A stretch of DNA of 54,066 nt, taken from contig JAUCBJ010004747.1 in NCBI GenBank assembly GCA_032718475.1, positions 1-54,066 on the forward strand, read 5' to 3'. This DNA comes from Nemertoderma westbladi (lineage: Eukaryota > Xenacoelomorpha > Nemertodermatida > Nemertodermatidae). A program made the translations under genes and the position numbers. This document shows positions 43,314 through 51,667 of the stretch, one piece after another (position 1 is the first letter of the stretch; each line of letters starts with the position of its first letter). The notes beneath the pieces were generated by a model that did no database searches, was not told where the DNA came from, and saw only the letters and a list, made by a program, of their open reading frames with translations.

Positions 43314-45224
43314 ATGGAAGTGCTACCAAAGCAAGATATACAACAACAACATGATGATGTCTATACAGCTCAACTATATAAAATTGAGATCGAATTGGAA
43401 CAACTGGATGCTGAGATCAATAAACTAAAATCGAAGAGGAAATCTCTAAACGTAAGAAAACTCGAAATTCTTAAATTAGTGGAGAAAGAAAATGAAATCG
43501 ACGTGGCGAAATGGTCTCTTAGCAACTACCCGTGGTCGGGTAAACTTAATGAGAATCTCCGCACTGTGTTTAAACTAGATAATCTTCGCGGGTTACAGTT
43601 AGAAACACTGAACGCCACACTCAGCGGCAGGGATTGTATCCTATTAATGCCAACCGGGGGAGGCAAAAGTTTATGTTTCCAACTCGCTAGTCTACTTTGT
43701 AAAGGTATAACTCTAGTCATCTCTCCCCTCGTGTCTCTTATGGAGAACCAACTAGAAACCCTTCGTCGCTTATCAATCTCAGCCGACTTTCTAACGTCTT
43801 ACAGCTCGAAGGAACACATAAAGTCCACCCATGATGCCATTGCTGGCCAGAGTAGCGGGTTGAAGTTACTCTATGTAACGCCGGAGCGTTTGGCCAAGTC
43901 TAAACGGTTTATGTCGGCACTGGAAAAGTGCTACAGTCGAGGAATGTTGGACAGACTCGTGGTAGACGAGGTCCACTGCTGCTCGCAATGGGGGCACGAC
44001 TTCCGTCCCGATTACAAGGTATTGGGGATACTGAAGCGGCAGTTTCCGGACACACCGATACTCGGGCTGACAGCCACGGCGAACTCGGCTCTCTTAGACG
44101 ACGTGCGAACCATGCTGAACATTCCCAATTGCGTTGTGTTTAAAGGCGCTTTCGATCGCCCAAACTTATTTTATGAAGTTCGACCGAAAGCTGACAACCA
44201 GACACTTCTGTGCGACGAGTTAGCCGGCCTGTGTCTGGAGGAGTTTGTCGAGCAATCCGGCATCATCTACTGCTTCTCTAAGAAGGAGGCGGTGTCGCTT
44301 AGTGCGGGACTGCGGGAGCGGGGTGTGGCGGCAGGCTGTTACCACGCCGATGTGGAGCCGACGGAGAAGTCCAGAGTTCACAGAGAGTGGCTGAACGGCA
44401 TACTTCAGGTTGTCGTAGCGACAGTTGCGTTCGGTATGGGTATCGATAAACCGGATGTACGGTTCGTCATCCATGGCAGTCTCTGTAAATCCATCCCGAA
44501 CTTCTACCAAGAGAGCGGCCGCGCAGGGAGGGATGCCGCGCCGGCGTTGTGTCGCGTTTACTACCGGATGAGCGATGTCTTCCGTTACTCCTCCTATATC
44601 TGTAACTCCCGCGTGGAGGTTAAGAACCTCTATGACTCGGCGTCATACTGCCTGGAGAGTCGCGTTTGCCGCAGACAACTTATAGCTCGACACTTCGACA
44701 GCGACGAGGCGACACAATGTCGCGGGATGTGCGACAATTGCCGCTACAACGACGGCGACACGCAGTCGAGAGATGTCGCGGAAACGGCGCGGGTTATTGT
44801 CCGGGTTATCGAGACTGCTGGGTTGAAGGAGAAGCGACTGACGGCCCAGATGGTGATGGACGCTGTCTTCGGACGGGGTCCTTTCCGGGTTGCTAGGATA
44901 CCGAATCTATCTGTGGTCCAGTGCGAGAGACTCATAGTGCAGTTGGTGTGCTCGGAAATTCTGTCGGAATACTTCCATTACTCAGCTTATAGCGTTATCA
45001 GTTACCTACAGGCCGGCCCCAAGGCCGTATTGTTAGACCAACCCTCCTACAGGGTGGAACTCGTGTTGCCACAGGAACGGGATCCGGTTGCTATAGGCAA
45101 ACTTAACTACATAGCAACTGGGGGTAAACGTGTTACTAGCGAAGAGAGTCGGAGTAAACCTAAGCGAGTTAAACGGGATAGCGAACAGCGAAATACAAGC
45201 GATGTTGTTTTAATAGATAGTTGA
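43314..45224 (+). CDS. RECQL: ATP-dependent DNA helicase Q1 (RecQ-like)
   Basis: 636 residues, single exon (human RECQL: 649). Residues 1-60 form a charged coiled-coil-like N-terminus, as in RECQ1. The RecQ motif 0 region is FKLDNLRGLQLETLNATL near 86-103. Walker A is MPTGGGKS (112-119). The DEVH box at 218-221 is followed by CCSQWGHDFRPDYK, the RECQ1 form. GLTATA is at 251-256. Motif V is ATVAFGMGIDKPDVRFVIH (369-387) and motif VI is QESGRAGRD (399-407). The zinc site is C452, C469, C473 and C476. A winged-helix domain follows, with the PFRVARIPNL and YSAYSVISYL regions, then a basic tail with KPKRVKR as a likely nuclear signal. It unwinds DNA 3' to 5' in replication-fork restart and repair. 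The lack of introns is unusual for this gene, but every key residue is intact. Confidence 0.96.
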   Translation: MEVLPKQDIQQQHDDVYTAQLYKIEIELEQLDAEINKLKSKRKSLNVRKLEILKLVEKENEIDVAKWSLSNYPWSGKLNENLRTVFKLDNLRGLQLETLNATLSGRDCILLMPTGGGKSLCFQLASLLCKGITLVISPLVSLMENQLETLRRLSISADFLTSYSSKEHIKSTHDAIAGQSSGLKLLYVTPERLAKSKRFMSALEKCYSRGMLDRLVVDEVHCCSQWGHDFRPDYKVLGILKRQFPDTPILGLTATANSALLDDVRTMLNIPNCVVFKGAFDRPNLFYEVRPKADNQTLLCDELAGLCLEEFVEQSGIIYCFSKKEAVSLSAGLRERGVAAGCYHADVEPTEKSRVHREWLNGILQVVVATVAFGMGIDKPDVRFVIHGSLCKSIPNFYQESGRAGRDAAPALCRVYYRMSDVFRYSSYICNSRVEVKNLYDSASYCLESRVCRRQLIARHFDSDEATQCRGMCDNCRYNDGDTQSRDVAETARVIVRVIETAGLKEKRLTAQMVMDAVFGRGPFRVARIPNLSVVQCERLIVQLVCSEILSEYFHYSAYSVISYLQAGPKAVLLDQPSYRVELVLPQERDPVAIGKLNYIATGGKRVTSEESRSKPKRVKRDSEQRNTSDVVLIDS

Positions 45225-45520
45225 TTCGAATACGGAACTTTATTTCCAATATAATTCAGTGCAATTTATTAATAAATTTATTACAAATCCAATAAATAAC
45301 AAATTAGTAAATAAATTAAACATAATAAATTAAACATTGTGCCCTGCTTTTAATTATATGTCTTAGAATGTATAACACGTTCGTTTCGTGAGTCCTTAGT
45401 CGAGTCCTTGTCCATGATGAGCCTATGCGTAGAGGTACAATTAGTGAACCGTCTAGTCATTCGCCACCTAGCGGTCGACAGAAGAACAATAAAAGTCTGT
45501 CTGTGTATATAATTTCCTAT

Positions 45521-45942
45521 CTCAGCCGAACGTTCCTATCTCAGCCAAACGTTCCTATCTCAGCCAAACGTTCCTATCTCAGCCGAACGTTCCTATCTCA
45601 GCCGAACGTTCCTATCTCAGCCGAACGTTCATATCTCAGCCGACCGTTCCTATCTCAGACGAACGTTCCTATCTCAGCCAAACGTTCCTATCTCAGCCGA
45701 ACGTTCATATCTCAGCCGAACGTTCCTATCTCAGCTGAACGTTCCTATCTCAGCCGAACGTTCATATCTCAGCCGAACGTTCCTATCTTAGCTGAACGTT
45801 CATATCTCAGCCGAACGTTCCTATCTCAGCTGAACGTTCATATCTCAGCCGAACGTTCCTATCTCAGCCGAACGTTCCTATCTCAGCCGAACGTTCATAT
45901 CTCAGCCGAACTTTCATCTCAGCCGAACGTTTCTATCTCCGC
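45521..45942. repeat. 19-bp minisatellite, about 22 copies, 3' of RECQL
   Basis: The unit TCAGCCGAACGTTCCTATC has variants (CCAAACG, CTGAACG, TTCATATC). It lies about 300 bp after the RECQL stop, between convergent RECQL and GOSR2. Because 19 is not a multiple of three, the frame spanning it (45425-46099) reads a rotating 19-residue period and is not a gene. Confidence 0.95.
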
Positions 45943-46636
45943 TATTTCTAAACGAAATTGTCTGTACGAAATGAGTGTGAAATTATCCCACCAATTAATA
46001 GTTACGAAACGGAGATTCGTGGGAATTTGTTTCCAATATTTTTTTACACAATTTATTAATTTGCTAAATAGTATTTTTTCTATTTTTCGACGCAAATAAG
46101 TCAATTATTGATATTAACAGCAAAAATTTAACTATAACCTGTGCTATTAACTTTCGTTTATTGTTTTGGATAGAAGAACGTGTCAATGTAACCTATCTCT
46201 TATTTGATAATTAACATTATTAATTCCACAATGGCAATACGAAATATTAATTATCCCCGATTTGTTTTTTATTAGTTTTTTTATCATGTTTTATTTATGA
46301 GATATTTCCACTTCTCATAACCATTTTTTTCTGATTATGGAATTATAATTATTGCGATTGGCGAATTGGGGTTAACAATAGTACCATATTAAATAGGGTT
46401 GGACAACATACTATTAACTTTGACCCAATGAAGACCAGAGTACACGATAATTGAAGGAGAGATTGAGAAATCTTTTGGATCATTTTTAAGGAACATTTAC
46501 GTAAATCATTAAGTTGTCTTTCTTTCTGTTGCACCAAGTATAGTAAATAATTCCCCTACTACGAATCATATTAATTAAACTATTTACTTACACAACTTCC
46601 CCACAATCATTTATGAAGAGAATCACAATATTATTA
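45943..46636. other. Spacer between the minisatellite and the GOSR2 3' end
   Basis: AT-rich. 46140-46200 shares a block (GTTTATTGTTTTGGAT..GTCAATGTAACCT) with the NDUFV1 intron-1 element. No gene is seen. Confidence 0.5.
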
Positions 46637-47266
46637 TTACGTAAAGTAGCTCCATACGAGGTACATTATAACGCAAGTTATAACCATTCCCGCAAACAAT
46701 AACACCTTGTCCTGTTTAGTCCGACCCTCTATTAGTTTCATTACGGAGTTCGATAACCCCAGAGTGGATATAACCAGGAGAATTCGTCGTTGAGCGTTCG
46801 CTAAAGTCCGTCTCTGATTGGATAGACTCCCTATGATAGACCCCCCGCTGCCCAGCAACGAGTCCATCTCTTTGTGGGCGCTGTGTAATTTAGTATTGTG
46901 TGTCAATCCTTGGTCTATGAGAATCGATGTGGAATCGTTGGTGGTAAACCTCGTCCGTAACAACTCCTCGCGATCGTCCAATAAACGAACGCGTTCCTGT
47001 TGCCTCGCTACCGCTCTATCCAGACTCAGCTGGAGGTGTCTGAGTTCCTGTTTGACCTGGTCGATTCGTTGTTTTACCAGCTGCTTCCGGTGCGGTGGTT
47101 CTTTGTTGAGGTAGACGTCGAGTCGGTCGCAATTACCGTCGACCTGGGAGAATATACGCGATAGATTCTCGCGCGAACTCGTGGATTCCACGTCCGTTTC
47201 AAACAAACACAAATGATTCCGAGCTTCGAGTAACAGTCGAGTTGTTTGCTGCAAAGTGGACTCCAT
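46637..47266 (-). CDS. GOSR2: Golgi SNAP receptor complex member 2 (membrin), Qb-SNARE
   Basis: 209 residues from the ATG at 47266 (human 212). An in-frame ATG ten codons upstream is ignored because MESTLQQTTRLLLEARNHL aligns with the usual start MDxLxQQT. The N-terminal three-helix region includes KEPPHRKQLVKQRIDQVK (residues ~68-85). REELLRTRFTTNDS is a membrin hallmark. The SNARE motif carries the central-layer Gln in SLSNQRRTL near 146-154, followed by LGLSNSVMKLIE. A C-terminal membrane anchor occupies about residues 188-207. It acts in ER-to-Golgi and intra-Golgi vesicle fusion with syntaxin 5, Bet1 and Sec22b or Ykt6. It is single-exon and convergent with RECQL. Confidence 0.94.
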   Translation of the reverse strand: MESTLQQTTRLLLEARNHLCLFETDVESTSSRENLSRIFSQVDGNCDRLDVYLNKEPPHRKQLVKQRIDQVKQELRHLQLSLDRAVARQQERVRLLDDREELLRTRFTTNDSTSILIDQGLTHNTKLHSAHKEMDSLLGSGGSIIGSLSNQRRTLANAQRRILLVISTLGLSNSVMKLIEGRTKQDKVLLFAGMVITCVIMYLVWSYFT

Positions 47267-47963
47267 CGAAATGCGACTTGAGCAAGTATATTGCAACAGT
47301 CCACAGTCCAGTACAGCAGTTTTCTGGTATTTCCAATTGCAGCTGCTCTGGCCTAGTCCTATACCAGTCAGTATACAGTATACAGCTCTATTACTGTATT
47401 ACTGCACTACGCCTTAACACGTACTTATTACATATTGCAGTAGGTACTGCTGTACTGTATTTAGGTTATATAGTGACAAAGGCCTAACAACCGTGGTAAT
47501 CGGCACGGCATTCGGTAAGATACAGTATGTCTGTAGCCGCGGAAGGCGGGCCGGTGGTAAATAAAACTGGACGTACTGTACTTACCGCGATGGGGGGTGG
47601 GGTGCGGGTGGGGGTGTTGTTCGTGTGTTCATATACAACATGTCTATACCAAAGTATTATCGTCAAAGAAAGTAAAGACTCCCATAGAGTCAGCTCATCT
47701 ATCTACCGGTAGCAGATATACAGTAGTTATTACGACTGCTATAAAAATGTTCTACAGTACATCGAACTGATCGTAACGAAAATTTTAACCAACAACAATA
47801 CGAATTAGGACCGGCATTCTAGTCAAATACTTGGAAAAGCAGTAACTAGAACCGACATACAGTATAATAACCAGATTTACATCTCACGGCTTCCATATCA
47901 CAAACTCTGTATTTTACGAATTCAATATATTTTATACTGTAGTATTGCCATTTTACCCCCACA

Positions 47964-47996
<33 letters not shown>

Positions 47997-48530
47997 TAGA
48001 TTTAAATATTAATAAAAATGTTAAGATACATATCAAATCAGCATACATTGAAGTGCTACATATAATATAATTGCGATGGCTAACTGCGGCTAAATTTTAA
48101 ATTTGTAATCAGCTTATTGTGTAATTAGAGTCTTTCATCTCCTTGGTCATACAGTAATTTAGTGAGCTGACCCCCCGACCCCCCCCCCCCCCCCTACCTT
48201 TTCTAATCTTACAATTTACTGCATTACATTTTAAATATACTGTAGGCCTATGGGTATGGTTTGGTCTCCTATCTTTCTGCTGGATAAGTCAGAATTTATT
48301 TTCACTTTTCAAATTGTCTCCATCGATATCGCACCAGTTGCTCAAAAGTTATTTGAAGTCAATTTCATTAGACCTGCCGCTGATAAGAAAAGTATTCCAA
48401 AACTGTAAAACTATCTTATTTTGTACAGAAATAGCGGAGTTATGACCTTTTGGAAGTTGCATCTTGTTCTCCTCAATTTATATGTATTTTTTGTATATTT
48501 TCTTATACATTGTCTTTTGTGTATTTTTAT
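47267..48530. other. Spacer upstream of GOSR2
   Basis: It includes the GOSR2 promoter region. Homopolymers: a G tract at about 47967-47994 and a C tract at about 48181-48194. From 48290 to 48450 there is diverged sequence related to the foldback arm at 5228-5559 (GTCTCCATCGATATCGCACC). Confidence 0.5.
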
Positions 48531-48539
48531 ATGTAAAAA

Positions 48540-49010
48540 AAATTTTGACAGTTAACTTTGAAAGTCCTCAGCAAGTCTCTGATCGGATGAGCATAAGGTC
48601 AAATGATGGTATGCTTGAGCATGTGGACGACTTCTATTCTGTTACCTGGGATCATGGATCCGGAAGTTAGATGAGGACCTCCGAATATGTAAGGGAAAGG
48701 CATGGGCAGCCTTGAATGGGCTTTCTAGGATTTGGAATTGGAAGTCACCGATAATTAATCGGAAACTTAAGGTCCGATTATTTAGAGCAGCAGTAGTTCC
48801 AGTACTTCTCCAGACACTATATAACATTGGAGGTGTCTCATTGGTTCCCCCAAGCCTGACACTAGAACGAAATCGCCTCTGCTTTGCAGGACATTGCTTT
48901 CGCCGCGAGGATCAGCCAGTGCATAATCTTGTACTTTGGCAGCCTCATGGAGTGAATAAGCATGGTGGACAGCCCATGACTTTCTTGAGACGCATCTTAA
49001 GTAGTAGATA
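48540..49010 (+). pseudogene. RTE-like LINE 3' fragment with deletions
   Basis: Codons for GMLEHVDDF, then (after a frameshift) DLRICKGKAWAALNGLSRIW, RAAVVPVLLQT, and RNRLCFAGHCFRRE with NLVLWQPHG. This order matches the C-terminal part of the LINE at 13557-15655. Expected segments between VPVLLQT and RNRL are missing. It is flanked on the right (49255-49300) by sequence like the right arm of the 5-10 kb foldback. Confidence 0.75.
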
Positions 49011-50002
49011 ATGACCTACTATAACTACTGTTATTGTGGGTCATGAATCGATGAAATTCAATTCTTTTACCTCTGTTTGAACAATCATATTTCCCTTTAT
49101 GAACATAGTGGATGTGGCTCTTTTGGGGGGTGTGCAACGGAATTCATTATTACAGAAACCGCAATCATGTTTGGTACCTTTATGGATAAAGTCGACATGT
49201 TTGTAGACATGTCGACAAGCGGTTATGCTTGATGCGTTTTTCAAACACTTCTAACCAAAGAATAAAGGAAAAAATAAAAATTCTGACTCACCCACTAAAG
49301 AGGAGGACGGTAGAGAAATATTACCTTTTAAAAATAATAAAAAAAACACATTTACATACAACTAAATACTGTAGGTGGGTGTTTGGGAAGTTGGGGGCAG
49401 CTGAGTTTGTAACAAAATTATAAGTTAAAGTTGTAAGTATTTTGCCATGGGAGGCCGGTTGGCGGTAATTGACCAAATTTCTATGTAGTTTTCTCTAGGA
49501 ACCAGTAATGCCCAAAATTACGAACATTTTCTAAGTGGTTTGCCACGGGAACTGGTAAACGTAAAATGAAATTTAAAAAATTCGAAATGGAGACCCCAAA
49601 CAGGAACGTCCCACAAACTGGCAAAAGGCCAACCAAGTAACCAAAAGACTAAACCAAACCTAAACCTACCAAAACCCAGCAGGAGTAGGCCTCTTATAAA
49701 TCTACCCATATTCAGGTAACCGCTACATATGGGTAACCTGCGCTGTACTGCAAGTTACCAATGCTGTACTGAGTACTACTGTACTATTGTGGTTAGGAGC
49801 TGTTGCGCTGGAGCGCCGTTGCATGTTTTCCAGGAAGCCGTATTTACAGTACAGTAGACAGTACATCAGTTCTATCACCCATACTGTACAGTACTGTACT
49901 GTAGGCCTACAGTATAGCAGTTCAGCAGTTACCTAACCAGGTAACGGTATCGACACGGCAACGGGGTGGGCATAATCTAACACTTGTGTCAGATTAGCCG
50001 CG
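49011..50002. other. Spacer upstream of SMUG1
   Basis: It includes the SMUG1 promoter region. 49845-49925 is dense in ACTGTA/TACAGT words and TAGGCCTA. No other gene is seen. Confidence 0.5.
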
Positions 50003-50833
50003 ATGGAGTCCCCAATAAATTCGGCACCGAAAACACCAACTGAGACAGAAACATGTAGTTTAACTCAATCAAACAGCATAGGTGAACAGTTGCTTATATT
50101 GGAGTGTAAGCTTGCTAGCGATCTATTGTCTCTGAACTACTATCCTATGGTCTCCCATATTTACAATCCATTAAACTACGCATTGGATATTCATAAAAAG
50201 TTTATTATGGAATATTGTAATTCCGAGAAGCGGGTAATATTCGTTGGAATGAACCCAGGTCCCTTCGGAATGGGACAGACTGGAATTCCTTTTGGTGACG
50301 TTAAATCCGTCCGGAATTTCTTCAGAATACATGGGGACGTCGGTAAACCCACCAATGAGCACCCGCGTAGACAGGTTTACGGGTTGGGCTGCACGCGATG
50401 CGAAGTTAGTGGTTCTCGACTGTGGAGATTAGTGGAGGATATATGTGGGACATCGGAACAATTCTTTTCCACTTCTTTAGTCTATAATGTTTGCCCTCTT
50501 CTGTTTTTGAGTCCAACTGGTACTAACGTAACTCCAAACAGTCTCCCCAGAGATACGAAACTTAAACTCAATGAGCTGTGCGTTGATACTTTAATTCATG
50601 TTATTCGTTTATTCGCTGTGGAGCGTGTTGTTGGTATCGGTAGGTACGCCTGGGATGTATCGAACCGGTTGTTAAGGAGGGTTCGCGGACTTTCTCACGT
50701 GCAGGTTGACTTTCTGATGCATCCGTCTCCTTTAAATCGATCTGCTAATAAACAGGGGTGGGAGATTGTTGCGCGGAGGCAGTTAGAGGAATCCGGTATT
50801 CTAGGTATAATAAAAAACATGGATGGGAAATAA
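50003..50833 (+). CDS. SMUG1: Single-strand-selective monofunctional uracil-DNA glycosylase
   Basis: 276 residues, single exon (human about 270). Residues 1-27 are a low-complexity Thr/Ser-rich head. The catalytic motif NPGPFGMGQTGIPFG starts at Asn84, which positions the attacking water. Conserved VRNFFRIHG, ladder HPRRQVYGLGC and CEVSGSRLW follow. The second motif, MHPSPLNRSANKQGW, has the catalytic His at 240 and the DNA-intercalating loop. The enzyme removes uracil and 5-hydroxymethyluracil from DNA to start base excision repair in the nucleus. The ATG at 50003 follows GCCGCG. An AATAAA overlaps the stop codon (50832-50837). Confidence 0.96.
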   Translation: MESPINSAPKTPTETETCSLTQSNSIGEQLLILECKLASDLLSLNYYPMVSHIYNPLNYALDIHKKFIMEYCNSEKRVIFVGMNPGPFGMGQTGIPFGDVKSVRNFFRIHGDVGKPTNEHPRRQVYGLGCTRCEVSGSRLWRLVEDICGTSEQFFSTSLVYNVCPLLFLSPTGTNVTPNSLPRDTKLKLNELCVDTLIHVIRLFAVERVVGIGRYAWDVSNRLLRRVRGLSHVQVDFLMHPSPLNRSANKQGWEIVARRQLEESGILGIIKNMDGK

Positions 50834-51667
50834 TAAACTAATAATATTGAAATCGACATTTGGTAACAAGACGCATAGCTCATGCGTTTCATCATAAAGT
50901 GTACGCCATTCCACCCAATCACGAAGGACTGCTGTTGCAAATATTGCAATGAAATATCGATAACTAGATACCATGTAAGATGTAATAAACTGCAAAAAAT
51001 GTGAGTAGTGTCTACATCATTGTCCAGAATAGGGTGTTTCCCTTCACTTCTATGGGGTTTTCTATTATTCCTACCTGTCCCAAATACGTTGTGTAATGAT
51101 TTCCAACCTGTCCAATATAGGGGCATCCAATCAAATCATCATATGAGCCAACTCCTCGTCATCGGACCAATACCAACATTCCTACAGTTAGGCATCTCCC
51201 TTATTGGCTATATAATGTAAAGGTTAATGGAAAATTCCACTGATATATAATCCAAGTGTCAGCTACGAATCCGGGGCTCATTATAACAACCTATACTGGA
51301 CCAAGCAACGTATTTGGGACAAGAGCTGGTTGAGGTATATGTACAGTGGAAATTCCCATTCTAAATAAGGGCATTGGAATACATGTTCCCTAGTTATGGT
51401 TAAAGATATACTGTGGGTGCCTTGCAAATGGCCTGTAAGACTGTGATGCATTATAGGCTATAGGGTCATCATAGTCACGTTATTTCATTTCATGTTGTGC
51501 AATTTATTCATATTGTGCAATTTATTCATGTTGTGCAACTTATTCATTGTGCAATTTATTCATGTGGTGCAATTTATTCACTTATAATAAATCTAAATAC
51601 ATTCGTATAATAATTAAATGACAATCAAATTAGTGATATCGCAACCTCCTCCCCCAGACTCAACTCA
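50834..51667. other. Spacer 3' of SMUG1
   Basis: It contains an inverted pair CCCAAATACGTTG (near 51078) and CAACGTATTTGGG (near 51306). An 18-bp tandem repeat (CATGTTGTGCAATTTATT) lies at 51489-51580 in about five copies. No gene is seen. Confidence 0.55.

Noticed and set aside
43314-45224. RECQL as a processed retrocopy
   Set aside because: The frame and all motifs are intact, there is no poly(A) tract or target duplication at its ends, and the neighbouring genes are also intronless.
42130-46000. CRISPR arrays
   Set aside because: The repeats are short head-to-tail minisatellites without unique spacers, in an animal genome with no cas genes.
45425-46099. 224-codon ORF across the 19-bp array
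   Set aside because: The frame is open only because the repeat has no stop; the 19-residue period follows from the unit length. There is no conserved start or domain.
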